Source: Bacteroidetes bacterium UBA6183 (GTDB taxonomy: Bacteria > Bacteroidota > Bacteroidia > UKL13-3). Taken from it: DNA of 64,000 nucleotides. The first letter of the stretch is position 1, and each line of letters starts with the position of its first letter. The translations under genes and the position numbers were made by a program. The notes beneath the pieces were generated by a model. The model searched no databases. It was not told where the DNA came from and saw nothing but the letters and a program-made list of their open reading frames with translations. The stretch lies in assembly GCA_002422865.1 (NCBI GenBank), contig DITN01000031.1, positions 7,663 to 71,662 of the forward strand. The letters run 5' to 3'. Below, in pieces: positions 44,501 to 52,992 of the stretch.

Positions 44501-45135
44501 ACTACGATTTAGAAATGTACAACCGTATTTTGATTAAACATTTTGATAACGCACAAGTAAAAGAGTATTTTACCAAACAACTTAAAGCCAAAAATTACCA
44601 TGTAAAAGGGTATGCCGTAGCCATTATGTTGGCCAATAAAAAACCGGTACATGATACCGTGGTTTACAACCTAAGCAATAACCTCGATTCGCGTTTAAGT
44701 TTCTATTTTGCACTTAAAAACAACAAGCAATTGGATAAAATGCCTAAGGAGTTTACCAACCAAGAGGCTTTGGTGTATTGTTATGCACGCAACATGGTTA
44801 AACCAAGTTATGGTGATAACAAGCTGGATACAATTATATTGATAGATAAAACACCAACGTATTTCAAATCAACTTCAGGCAATATGTATTTCTTTAAATA
44901 CAAATTGAAGAAAAGTGATGATTGGAAAACTTATACGGTGGGTATGCAAATTGCTGATACCACCAAATACGAATTTGTGTATTTTATGAATGGAAAAAGC
45001 AAAGAAGACTTTGATGAAAAACAAACCATTCAAGAGCAATTTTCTAAAGCCATAGAAGCAAGAAAAGAATCGGTTCGTAGCAGTAAGTACAGTAACAATA
45101 GCTACGATTACGATGAGGAAGAATATTTTGATTAA
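41554..45135 (+). CDS. Very large exported TraB/GumN-domain protein
   Basis: A 1193-residue exported protein. Signal peptide MKKQLNQLLKTLSLVFILSSAAFAQ; the start at 41554 is chosen because of it. The TraB/GumN (ChaN-like, haem/metal-binding or putative protease) domain occupies about residues 30-300, with the GxxH-type motif YLYGTMHVSS (His51) and the closing PLFTGVGAAHLPGEKGVISLL. About 890 further residues are not known to me. They contain repeats of an exported-enzyme-like fold (TSTDGRFSVEVPGKLL; SNKEGFAINLPVTPL) and a helical repeat region around 790-1030 (IPYLTKEYKSAGDDYDYQVSILRALASI, HEAT-like). The C-terminus is acidic, rich in Ser/Tyr/Asp. Confidence 0.75.
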   Translation: MKKQLNQLLKTLSLVFILSSAAFAQPLQKGLLWEISGKGLSKPSYLYGTMHVSSKLAFNLSDSFFTAIKNCDRVALESSPENWLEEFLSTEFMSYSMRSQSSEARGNDNPITINDFTWFKEFYAKGYIQEALARDPDVLNQLMFRHTSSKQDFEEDTYLDLYIFQTASRLKKPVVSVEDLDESLKLVMQAYTDMFPEDKERKFNKDFDRLLEDYYRQADLHKLDSLMQKQGYSETYFERMLYVRNKNMVNRMDSFMRLGPLFTGVGAAHLPGEKGVISLLRQMGYNVRAVNLGERNASLRSKLDKIEVPITYQKFTSTDGRFSVEVPGKLLVMPDNSVSQQYLRTDMMNGSFYSVNRIRTFAPFINFTEEEFKKSVDSLLYEYIPGDIQSFKPITVSGYQAYDITNKTKRGNLQRYRIVFTPFELFVFKAGGNGAYVKKNAVQFFNSIVINTPATATAPYSSNKEGFAINLPVTPLANFENSTLTNYTPNSHIFQAVDADGIKYFLLNQVAINTTYLEEDSVEINLIERGYLEGTGLRSLSRNYSSLGGYPILSCTYKHPEKETRVAAIYVLRGSHAYAFSAWCTTDEQLKKAVDVLKTFKLVDIISAAGKPRVDTVHKFTVVSPIPVPPDVNGYNFSFKKRDEKSNHTGQSEYINYFDAETGERVELRWQRLHKYFMSKDTAKFWKNELEEMNPRNDYIQKVTYYNKDGAVCADVLFTDTNTSRIMMSKVIIKGRYIYTLLAHTDTITRGNNFVREFFATFQSTDTSKVVQPFVDKTPILLSDLLSDDSTTYAQARDLVGRTQFQGKSYKPIAETLGKLKEDKYKKDMRIELVTEIGFRKDETAIPYLTKEYKSAGDDYDYQVSILRALASINSNNSYKVCKDLLIAEPPFASDNSLYSRLFDYIESGDSLWNRKQFMPDVLKLGENEEYKIYVHRMLADAIDSNKVAVVAYQPYINGVINDAKKILKQELTEDEKESYGRNYDLEMYNRILIKHFDNAQVKEYFTKQLKAKNYHVKGYAVAIMLANKKPVHDTVVYNLSNNLDSRLSFYFALKNNKQLDKMPKEFTNQEALVYCYARNMVKPSYGDNKLDTIILIDKTPTYFKSTSGNMYFFKYKLKKSDDWKTYTVGMQIADTTKYEFVYFMNGKSKEDFDEKQTIQEQFSKAIEARKESVRSSKYSNNSYDYDEEEYFD

Positions 45136-45166
45136 TAGGTATTAATACCAAGCACACACACCCTGC

Positions 45167-46207
45167 ATGTATAAGTTTTTAATAGTAAGCATGTTCATCA
45201 GCAATTTTGGGTATACTGTATTTGCTCAGCAAACAGTATCCAAAATTGCTTTTGGGTCGTGTGCCAACCAATCCAGTAATTTACCCATATTTAATGTGGT
45301 TGTTGACCATAAGCCTGATTTGTTTGTGTTTTTGGGCGATAATGTATACGGTGATACCCATAACATGGATACCCTCGCGGCTATTTATAAACTTATGGGA
45401 AACAAACCCTCGTTTCAAAACCTAAAAAAAAACGTACCATTAATAGCAACATGGGACGATCATGATTATGGCCAAAATGATGCGGGTAGACATTTTACAG
45501 AAAAAGAAAAATCGAAAGAAGTGATGCTCGATTTTTTTGATGAACCCAAAGAGTCGGAGCGAAGAAAAAGGGAAGGGGTTTACCAATCGTATTATTATCA
45601 AAAAGCGGGAAAAACCATTCAGGTTATTTTGCTCGATTGCCGCACTTTTCGTGATAACCTGATTAGGTTTGATAAAAAGAAGCACCGCAAAAATGGTAGG
45701 CACAGACATTATTATGTACCCCACGCCACAACAGATTCAACCATGTTGGGCGCGGACCAATGGAAGTGGCTTGAAGCAGAATTAACCAAACCGGCTGATG
45801 TAAGAATTATAGGAAGTGGCTCGCAGTTTGGTATTGAATATAATGGTTACGAATCGTGGGCCAATTTTCCGCACGAACAAAAACGTATGTTTGAATTGAT
45901 TAAAAATACCAAAGCTAAAGGAGTACTTTTTATTAGTGGTGACGTACATTATGCCGAATTATCAAAGGTGGATTATCCTGGATTGTATCCCATATACGAT
46001 ATAACTGCTAGTGGCTTATCATCAACTTGGGAGTTTGCCACCCCAAACAAAAACAGAATTTGTGGCCCGGTTATGCAAAATCATTTCGGGTTAATAACCA
46101 TCAATTGGGCCTTACCCGACCCGCAAATAGAGCTGGAGGTATGGGATGTTAAAAATAAACGGTGCATCTGTTATCAAGTGGCTTTAAGCCAACTTTCATT
46201 TAATTAG
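45167..46207 (+). CDS. PhoD-like phosphatase
   Basis: A 346-residue metallophosphatase of the alkaline phosphatase D (PhoD-like) family, exported by signal peptide MYKFLIVSMFISNFGYTVFAQ. Metal-binding signatures are in order: AFGSCAN, FLGDNVYGDTH, ATWDDHDYGQNDAG, and SGDVHYAELS. It hydrolyses phosphomonoesters or phosphodiesters in the periplasm or outside. The start lies 32 bases after the TraB-domain gene, suggesting a shared transcript. There is no T9SS tail. Confidence 0.92.
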   Translation: MYKFLIVSMFISNFGYTVFAQQTVSKIAFGSCANQSSNLPIFNVVVDHKPDLFVFLGDNVYGDTHNMDTLAAIYKLMGNKPSFQNLKKNVPLIATWDDHDYGQNDAGRHFTEKEKSKEVMLDFFDEPKESERRKREGVYQSYYYQKAGKTIQVILLDCRTFRDNLIRFDKKKHRKNGRHRHYYVPHATTDSTMLGADQWKWLEAELTKPADVRIIGSGSQFGIEYNGYESWANFPHEQKRMFELIKNTKAKGVLFISGDVHYAELSKVDYPGLYPIYDITASGLSSTWEFATPNKNRICGPVMQNHFGLITINWALPDPQIELEVWDVKNKRCICYQVALSQLSFN

Positions 46208-46344
46208 TTAAATCCCTAAAATAGAGTATACTTGCACATCCTAAAATTCCCTAATTCCCAAATATGAGCATTTAAGGTGTTGGTGTTGATGCAATGGTTT
46301 TATTGTTGTTAATTAACCAATCCGCTGAAAGTGCCCGTATCGTT

Positions 46345-48405
46345 ATGAAAACAAGAACGTTTAAAATCAAATCAATAAAAATAAGCTGGTTGTTATGGCT
46401 TTTTGTGCCTGCACTTTTAGTTGCTTGCACAAATAATAATAAACCTAAGCAAAATAGGTTCGATTCGGTTTTAAAAACAGCTCGCGGGTACATAGAAAAT
46501 GGTGAAGAACAAATGGTTCGCTCTTTTCTAGACAGTGTTTATGCCGCTCATTCAAATGTAACTTATGCAGAGTATTTAAAGAAGTACCAATTAATAGCTG
46601 AGTTATACTACTATTTTAAGCCTAATTATAATTTAGCAACGGTATATCTGGATAGCATGGATCAAATACTATCCAGCAATGCTACTGATCAAGATAATGA
46701 GGCTGAATTGTTTTTGTTACTTCATAGGGGGCGAATAGCCATGATGCAGCAAAAGTTTGAAGATGCATTTTTTTATCACTACAAGGCCAAACTAAAAGTT
46801 GAAGATTTAAACGACCCCTGCCAAAGCCAAAAATATGCTTTTGCATTAGCCATGTTGCTTTACCGCCAGGAAGGTTACCGCGATGCCATTTATTATTTTT
46901 TAGAAAGTTTGCAAAAAGGAGAGTCGTGTAAGGCCGAAGAGTTTGATCACTTTTTGTTGCAAAGGCTTATTAATCCTAATAACGTGGCGCTTTGTTACGA
47001 AAGACTTGACATGGTTGATAGCGCATTGTTTTATTATCAAAAGGGCTTAAATAAACTTGAAGAGGCCGCTAAAAGATATCCTGATAAAAACAATGTACTG
47101 AACAAAACTCGTGGCGTCTATTATGGCAACATTGGTGGCGTTATGTTAAAACAAAAAAAATACAACCTAGCCAGGGTTTATCTGAATAAAAGTATCGAAC
47201 AAAATTACCATCCTGAAAAAGACATGAAGGATGCCATATACAGTAAGATAAAACTAGCCAGATTAGAAGTGGAATTAGGGAATAAAGGTGCTGCATTACA
47301 TCTAATAAACGAATTGCAAGACACCATGCCTAAATACAGCGACTTAGATGCACAAGGTAGATTGGCAGACGTAATGTACAAGTATTATGGGTTAGTTGGT
47401 AATTACGAAAATGCCCTTTTTTATCAAAAGTTAAAGTACCAACTTAATGATTCGTTGCAGAAGATACGTAACCAAATTATACTTAAAAACAGTTACGTTA
47501 AAGAGTTTGAGAAGGTGAAAAATAAGGTTGAACTTGATTATTTAATCAGAGAGAATAAAGTAAAGTCGTGGTTTTTACTTACTGCAGTTTCTGCTGCAAT
47601 TTTGCTTGTTGTTATTATTGTTTTATTTGGCATCAGCAGAAGACAACAACGAAAATACATTGCCGAATTGGAAGAGCTTAATAAAGCAGTAAGTTTAACC
47701 AATCATCGGTTGGAGTCGAGTTTAAACTCTTTGGAGCAAAGTTATAGCGAGAACGAAAAGCTTATAAAAATTGTTGCACACGATTTACGTAGTCCGTTGG
47801 CCGCTATTGTTGGTGCCCTTGATTTGGTAGGAACTAGTATTTTATCGGAGGAGGAAAAACCTGAGTTTATCAATATGTCGCGCGAATCGAGCATGAAGGC
47901 GCTTAATTTGATTAACGATTTATTACAGCCCAAAGAAAAAGGTACCGAACTTGAAAAAATACCAACCGATTTAAAATCACTTATCGAATCATCAGTACAC
48001 ATCATCATACATCAGGCCGACCAAAAAAGACAAACATTGGAGATGAATTGCCCGAGTGTTATTGTACCGCTGAATGAAAGTAAAATTTGGCGCGTAATGA
48101 ATAATATACTGGCTAATGCGGTTAAGTTTAGTCCGGTAGGTGCACAAATTAAGATCACTACAGAAGTGTTTTCTGAACATGTGATAATATCGGTAAAAGA
48201 CTCAGGAATTGGTATTCCTGAACACATTCGCGACAATTTGTTTGATTTGTTTACCAAGGCATCGCGCAAAGGAACAAACGGAGAAGAAACTTACGGTTTA
48301 GGATTGGCCATCTCAAAACAAATAGTGGAAGCCCACAACGGAGAAATTTGGTTTAAAAGCGAACCGGGTAAAGGCACTACATTTTTTGTGATGTTGCCCC
48401 GTTAG
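46345..48405 (+). CDS. TPR-sensor histidine kinase lipoprotein
   Basis: A 686-residue sensor kinase. The N-terminus is a lipoprotein-like signal (LLVACTNNN), followed by a helical TPR-type sensor region (about 40-400). One transmembrane helix follows (SWFLLTAVSAAILLVVIIVLF, about 410-430). The HisKA domain has phosphoacceptor His479 (VAHDLRSPL). The HATPase domain has NNILANAVKFSP (N box), DSGIGIPEHI (G1) and YGLGLAISKQIVEAHNGEI (G2). All catalytic motifs are intact. No response regulator is adjacent, so its partner is unknown. The reading frame extends upstream, but the ATG at 46345 gives the signal peptide. Confidence 0.92.
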   Translation: MKTRTFKIKSIKISWLLWLFVPALLVACTNNNKPKQNRFDSVLKTARGYIENGEEQMVRSFLDSVYAAHSNVTYAEYLKKYQLIAELYYYFKPNYNLATVYLDSMDQILSSNATDQDNEAELFLLLHRGRIAMMQQKFEDAFFYHYKAKLKVEDLNDPCQSQKYAFALAMLLYRQEGYRDAIYYFLESLQKGESCKAEEFDHFLLQRLINPNNVALCYERLDMVDSALFYYQKGLNKLEEAAKRYPDKNNVLNKTRGVYYGNIGGVMLKQKKYNLARVYLNKSIEQNYHPEKDMKDAIYSKIKLARLEVELGNKGAALHLINELQDTMPKYSDLDAQGRLADVMYKYYGLVGNYENALFYQKLKYQLNDSLQKIRNQIILKNSYVKEFEKVKNKVELDYLIRENKVKSWFLLTAVSAAILLVVIIVLFGISRRQQRKYIAELEELNKAVSLTNHRLESSLNSLEQSYSENEKLIKIVAHDLRSPLAAIVGALDLVGTSILSEEEKPEFINMSRESSMKALNLINDLLQPKEKGTELEKIPTDLKSLIESSVHIIIHQADQKRQTLEMNCPSVIVPLNESKIWRVMNNILANAVKFSPVGAQIKITTEVFSEHVIISVKDSGIGIPEHIRDNLFDLFTKASRKGTNGEETYGLGLAISKQIVEAHNGEIWFKSEPGKGTTFFVMLPR

Positions 48406-48406
48406 T

Positions 48407-49360
48407 TTAATTAAATAATGCGATTAATTCATCGCGCCAAACCAATACAAATACCCCAATCATACAAATAGCAGCGGCAATTATTGATGGTCCGTTTATA
48501 CGTTCGCGCCCACTTATTGTTGCAGCCAGCATAACCGTAATGGGTAATAAACTAAATATGGTTTGTGCAATACCAACCGGTATTTGAGATGCCGCATATA
48601 AACTTAAAGAAACACCCATTACCGGACCAAAAAAGGTTCCTGTTAACAAAGGTGTAATAATGGTTTTTGATGCGGTCATGATTTTAAATTCTGCCCACAC
48701 ATTTCTTTTAAAAACGGCAATGCTATAAGCCGCCAAAGTACCAATGCCCATGCGTATCCAAGTGGCATGCACTGCACTTAAATCGGCACCGGTTTGGTGG
48801 GTAATGTTTAGTCCTTTTTTTGCACACACCAAACCCAGTCCTTGGCCAACTGCTCCTAAAATGGCATAGGCAATTCCTTTTAAAACTTGGCTTTTATCAA
48901 TGGTTTTATCGTTACTTTTTTGGGTTGATTGAATAAACCAAATAATACCACCAGTACTAATCATCATACCTAAAATACCCACACCGTTTATGCTTTCACC
49001 TAAAATAACCATGCCTAACAGTAAGGCTGCAACAGGTGCAAAAGTGCTGAATAAACTGGTACGGCTACTGCCTAAAATACTGTAGGCGGTAAATGCAAAA
49101 TAATCGCCAAGGGTTAAACCAATAATGCCGCTTAAGCCAAGCCAAATCCATTCTCCAGGGGTAGGTAAAGTAAACAGTTCAATGAACGAAACTTTAAAAA
49201 ATACCACCACCACCACACTAAGCAACAAGGCCGCAAAAAATAAACGTACACGGTTAACAGCTGCCGGATCGGCACGTTTGCTTGCAATGGTAAAAGCAAA
49301 AGTGCCAACTGTCCAACAAATTAATGTACCAAATGCCGCTGTTAGTCCGCTGTTTAACAT
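48407..49360 (-). CDS. EamA/DMT-family transporter
   Basis: A 317-residue ten-helix drug/metabolite transporter with two EamA repeats. The first begins LTAAFGTLICWTVGTFAFTIA (variant of the WG motif), the second around GIAYAILGAVGQGLGLVC. Conserved GIIGLTLGDYFAFTAYSILGSSRTSLF and the C-terminal GVFVLVWRDEL are present. It ends one base from the histidine kinase stop, and it follows the beta-CASP gene by 4 bases on the same strand, so the two are likely co-transcribed. Substrate is unknown. Confidence 0.88.
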   Translation of the reverse strand: MLNSGLTAAFGTLICWTVGTFAFTIASKRADPAAVNRVRLFFAALLLSVVVVVFFKVSFIELFTLPTPGEWIWLGLSGIIGLTLGDYFAFTAYSILGSSRTSLFSTFAPVAALLLGMVILGESINGVGILGMMISTGGIIWFIQSTQKSNDKTIDKSQVLKGIAYAILGAVGQGLGLVCAKKGLNITHQTGADLSAVHATWIRMGIGTLAAYSIAVFKRNVWAEFKIMTASKTIITPLLTGTFFGPVMGVSLSLYAASQIPVGIAQTIFSLLPITVMLAATISGRERINGPSIIAAAICMIGVFVLVWRDELIALFN

Positions 49361-49364
49361 GGTA

Positions 49365-50771
49365 TTATTGTATTAAAAACTCATCACCCATATCAGGTAT
49401 TTCTACATTATTTATGCCTTCTTGGGCCAACATATTTTGCATAGCCACCAAGTTGGGTTCATCACCGTGTACCAAAAACACACGCTTTAATTTAGGGTTG
49501 GTACATGCTTTAATGTAACGGTAAATTTCATCTTTATCCGGATGAGAACTGAATACATCGGTACGTGCTATTTTACTGTATATCCTGTAGTCTTTTCCTT
49601 TAATACCAATTACGCTTTGGCCTGATAATAAACGGTGACCAAGTGTCCCTTCGGCACAAAAGCCTGCAATTAAAATGGTGCTAAACGGATTTTGAATATT
49701 GTTTTTTACATGCTCTTGTATACGTCCACCCTCAACCATTCCTGCTGCCGAAATAATAATGCATGAATCGGTGTAGTTGGCCACTTGCTCGTGTCTATCT
49801 AAATTATCAATCCATTTTAAACCTTCAAAGTCAAACAAATCGCCATGCTGTTTTAAAAACGCTGCAGCTTCTTCATTTAACAGTTCGGGGTGTTTACTGT
49901 ACACGTGTGTCGATTTTATGGCCAAGGGGCTATCAACAAAAACCTTAACCGGAGGCAACAAACCTTTTTTAGCCAACTTGCACAACACGTGCACAATACT
50001 TTGTGTACGACCCACGCTAAAAGCCGGAATAATTAACCGTCCGCGCACTTTAACAATGGTGTCTTCAATGTATTTCATCAAGTCTTGCTCGGCCAGTTCT
50101 GATGAAGTGTGTTTACGTCCGCCATAGGTAGTTTCCGAAATTAAATAATCCAAGTTTTGCATAGGTGTTGGTGTGCGTATAAGCTCGGCATGGTCACGAC
50201 CTAAATCACCACTAAAACCTACACGGGTTGTTTTACCATCTGTGGTATATTCAACCACCACACTTGCCGCACCTAATAAATGTCCGGCTTCTATTAACTC
50301 AATACTAACATCCGGTTGTATTTTAAACTTACGGTTAAAAGGTAAAGTAACCACACGGTCCATGGCCACAGCCACCTCACGCTCCAAATAAATAGGGCGG
50401 GGTACACGCGCTTTGCGGTGTTTGGGTGCGCGGTTGTATAAATACTTAAACTCGTTAAGTTGAATGTTTGCGCTATCAAAAAGCAAATGTTTGCTAAGCT
50501 CAAGTGTTGGTTCGGTACAAATAATTTGGCCTTTGTAACCACGGTTAACTAAGGTTGGTATATTGCCACTGTGATCAATGTGTGCATGTGTAAGCACCAC
50601 TAAATCTATTTCTGCGGGGTTAAAAGGAAAATCAAAAGCCTCTTCATTCATTTCGCGCTTTTGTTCATAATTCATGCCGCAATCAACCAAAATTTTGTAT
50701 CCGTTATCTAAAGTAAGCATATGCATACTACCGGTTACTTGTCTGGCTGCACCCCAAAAAGTTAATTTCAT
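49365..50771 (-). CDS. Beta-CASP MBL-fold hydrolase (RNA-processing type)
   Basis: A 468-residue metallo-beta-lactamase-fold protein of the beta-CASP group. The metal motif is HAHIDHSG (His62, His64, Asp66, His67); further ligands are in GHLLGAASVV and FSGDLGRD. A beta-CASP insert is followed by the RNA-specificity C-terminal part with VFSSHPDKDEIYRYI and FLVHGDEPN. Relatives include archaeal CPSF-like nucleases and bacterial RNases. It likely cleaves RNA or a phosphodiester substrate. Length is normal. It is the first gene of a two-gene unit with the EamA transporter. Confidence 0.9.
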   Translation of the reverse strand: MKLTFWGAARQVTGSMHMLTLDNGYKILVDCGMNYEQKREMNEEAFDFPFNPAEIDLVVLTHAHIDHSGNIPTLVNRGYKGQIICTEPTLELSKHLLFDSANIQLNEFKYLYNRAPKHRKARVPRPIYLEREVAVAMDRVVTLPFNRKFKIQPDVSIELIEAGHLLGAASVVVEYTTDGKTTRVGFSGDLGRDHAELIRTPTPMQNLDYLISETTYGGRKHTSSELAEQDLMKYIEDTIVKVRGRLIIPAFSVGRTQSIVHVLCKLAKKGLLPPVKVFVDSPLAIKSTHVYSKHPELLNEEAAAFLKQHGDLFDFEGLKWIDNLDRHEQVANYTDSCIIISAAGMVEGGRIQEHVKNNIQNPFSTILIAGFCAEGTLGHRLLSGQSVIGIKGKDYRIYSKIARTDVFSSHPDKDEIYRYIKACTNPKLKRVFLVHGDEPNLVAMQNMLAQEGINNVEIPDMGDEFLIQ

Positions 50772-50972
50772 GTTCTCTGTATGTTCTAAATATGTTTGGG
50801 GTGGGGTAGAATGGTGATGAAGAATATTTGCCTTAAACGCTTCAATCTAACAGCTGTAAACGAGTTGTTTTATCTACTTAAACCCCAACTTGTTTTTAAA
50901 GTAAAGGTAATTTAATGGGTTATTCACCAATTAAAATTTGCTGCAAAATAGCTTTTAAAAGCATATAATTCC

Positions 50973-50980
50973 TAACTTTG
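50973..50980 (+). promoter_or_regulatory. -7 box of upp
   Basis: TAACTTTG matches TAnnTTTG and ends five bases before the upp ATG at 50986, which implies a very short leader. Confidence 0.5.
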
Positions 50981-50985
50981 GTTTT

Positions 50986-51639
50986 ATGGAATTGATTAAT
51001 TTATCGGAACAAAATAGTTTGTTACAACAGTATGTAAGTGAGTTACGCGATGTTAACCTGCAAAAAGACCGCATGCGGTTTAGGAAAAATATTGAACGCA
51101 TTGGGCAAATTATGGCTTACGAAATTAGCAAAACCATGAGCTGGAAAACGGTTGAAGTAACCACGCCTTTGGGCACACATCAATCAACCCGACTGGCTGA
51201 ACAACCTGTTTTAGCTACCATTTTACGTGCAGGATTAAGTATGCATCATGGCTTGTTAAACTTTTTTGATGAAGCCGATTGTGCGTTTATATCTGCTTAC
51301 CGCAAGCACACCAGCGATACCGATTTTGACATTGTGGTTGAGTATTTGGCCAGTCCGGATATTAACGGTAAAGTAGTGTTGCTTATCGACCCTATGCTGG
51401 CCACCGGACAAAGTATTGAGTTAACCTACAAAGCGTTGTTGCGTTATGGTACACCCAAGCAGTTGCATGTGGTAAGTTTAATTGCCAGTAAGCCCGGTAT
51501 TGATTATTTGATGCACCATTTACATGGCCATAAATTATGGATAGCAGCTGTTGATAATGCCTTAAACGAACACGGTTATATTGTACCCGGTTTGGGTGAT
51601 GCAGGTGATTTAAGTTTTGGTGAAAAAATGGAACGTTAA
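50986..51639 (+). CDS. upp: Uracil phosphoribosyltransferase
   Basis: A 217-residue enzyme converting uracil and PRPP to UMP in pyrimidine salvage. The PRPP-binding loop is DPMLATGQS (135-143), with RAGLSMHHGLL and IASKPGIDYL as family elements; the C-terminal uracil-site region IVPGLGDAGDLSFG is intact. It is monocistronic, divergent from the beta-CASP gene. A -7 box lies close to the start. Confidence 0.97.
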   Translation: MELINLSEQNSLLQQYVSELRDVNLQKDRMRFRKNIERIGQIMAYEISKTMSWKTVEVTTPLGTHQSTRLAEQPVLATILRAGLSMHHGLLNFFDEADCAFISAYRKHTSDTDFDIVVEYLASPDINGKVVLLIDPMLATGQSIELTYKALLRYGTPKQLHVVSLIASKPGIDYLMHHLHGHKLWIAAVDNALNEHGYIVPGLGDAGDLSFGEKMER

Positions 51640-51755
51640 CTTTGGTTGATGATTTTTTGGCTGATTATTGTAGATACAATAACCATCAATGGTGACGGCT
51701 AATTACTTGGTTTTTAGTAAGGTGAATTTGTAATGCTAAAAAGTTGGATAAGAAG

Positions 51756-51785
51756 TTTGCAAAGTGGATTAAAAACATATATTTG
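51756..51785 (+). promoter_or_regulatory. Promoter of the START-like gene
   Basis: TTTG (51756-51759), 18-base spacer, TATATTTG (51778-51785). This is a clean Bacteroidota -33/-7 pair, 52 bases before the ATG. Confidence 0.7.
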
Positions 51786-51837
51786 CCATACGAGACGGAT
51801 GAATAACCGTTAATCCTAAACCTAAAATATTAGAGGA

Positions 51838-52218
51838 ATGTCGAAAAAGAAAAAAATTCGCTTAGAGTACCCAATTAAATCTTCACCTGCTATTTTATAC
51901 AATAGTATCAGTACTCCTTCGGGCCTATCAACTTGGTTTGCCGATGATGTAGATATATACAACAACAACTACAAGTTTAAGTGGGATGGGGAAGAACAAA
52001 TTGCAGAATTAATAAAAAAGACAGCCGCTAAAGGAATGAAGTTTAGATGGAAAACGGCAAAACCTGAAGAGTATTTTGAATTTGAAATATTACAAGACGA
52101 ACTAACAGATGATGTAGCCTTGGTGGTTACAGATTTTGTTGACGAGTCGGATGAAGAAAACGCTATACAGTTATGGGATAGCCAAGTTCACGAACTTAAA
52201 ACATCATTAGGAGGCTAA
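51838..52218 (+). CDS. START-like (SRPBCC) domain protein
   Basis: A 126-residue cytoplasmic protein of the helix-grip START-like family common in Bacteroidota. Hallmarks are RLEYPIKSSPAILYNSISTPSGLSTWFADDV and the C-terminal NAIQLWDSQVHELKTSLGG. These proteins have a hydrophobic cavity; the ligand is unknown. It has its own promoter, and its stop codon lies within the stem of the terminator hairpin. Nearby on the same strand is the LptG-like permease gene. Confidence 0.88.
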   Translation: MSKKKKIRLEYPIKSSPAILYNSISTPSGLSTWFADDVDIYNNNYKFKWDGEEQIAELIKKTAAKGMKFRWKTAKPEEYFEFEILQDELTDDVALVVTDFVDESDEENAIQLWDSQVHELKTSLGG

Positions 52219-52232
52219 GCCTCCTTTTTTTA
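52209..52232 (+). terminator. Terminator overlapping the START-like stop codon
   Basis: The stem aggaggct/agcctcct (52209-52225) contains the TAA stop of the gene and is followed by seven T residues. Confidence 0.85.
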
Positions 52233-52428
52233 TACCCTTTTTTATCATAATGTATAGCATGAAGTTTTGTGCCTAAGGATTGGGATGTCGAAACACACGG
52301 GTACGGAGGTATAGAAATTTTATAAAAAAAAACACTTAAAGTATTGGCTGTGGTCGGTGTGAAATCACAGTTTTAGTTTTGGTTAACGATATCGGCTAAG
52401 ACGCAAAGAATATTATCAATACTGGTAG

Positions 52429-52971
52429 TCAACCCACCCTCCCCATAAACTCCTCCACATGTTTTTCCAAATTTTCAAGTTCGCTTAACTCTACGCGGTG
52501 GCAAATTTTAGTCAGTTGATTGGGTTTAAAATGTATTTCGTTTATCATGGATAGAGCTGTAAAATCATCATCTTCCAGGTTGTTGTTAAATAAGTTATCG
52601 GTGGTTAATATTTGGTAGGGTAAATCTTTTAAACTGTTCATTTTCTCCAGGGTAACGGCATCAACCCTTATAAAATATTGCAAGGTAATATAGTGGCCCC
52701 ACCACAACATAATGCGCAAATGGTGCTCCATGTGTTGGGTAGATAGTTGCGGTGTATCCAGCACCACATAAGGCATATCCAAGTAGTTTTCGCCACGGGT
52801 TACTTTAAAGTTTAGTGTACTATTTGGGTAATGCTTTGCCATCAACCAATTGCCCATGCCGTGCATGCCATCATAAAAATTTCGGATTAGTTTTTGCTTC
52901 ATCTGCATGTAAATTGGATCCGAAATAAAATCCAGTTCATGTTTTGTCAGTTTAAATGTTGATTTTTGCAT
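52429..52971 (-). CDS. Hypothetical protein, 180 residues
   Basis: I do not recognise this protein. It has no signal peptide or transmembrane segment. Features: an N-terminal helical region (TKHELDFISDPIYMQMKQKLIRNFYDGMHGMGNWLMAKHYP), a central THMEHHLRIMLWWGHYITLQYFIRVDA stretch rich in His and aromatic residues, and a C-terminal acidic helix (VELSELENLEKHVEEFMGRV). The gene is divergent from the LptG-like gene with about 20 bases between starts, so their promoters must overlap or share. Codon use looks like that of its neighbours, and the frame is intact. Confidence 0.6.
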   Translation of the reverse strand: MQKSTFKLTKHELDFISDPIYMQMKQKLIRNFYDGMHGMGNWLMAKHYPNSTLNFKVTRGENYLDMPYVVLDTPQLSTQHMEHHLRIMLWWGHYITLQYFIRVDAVTLEKMNSLKDLPYQILTTDNLFNNNLEDDDFTALSMINEIHFKPNQLTKICHRVELSELENLEKHVEEFMGRVG

Positions 52972-52992
52972 TCCACTTCAAATAAAGCGTAT

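Noticed and set aside
51665..51682. Hairpin ttattgta/tacaataa after upp as a terminator
   Set aside because: It has a 2-nt loop and no T run, so terminator function is doubtful.
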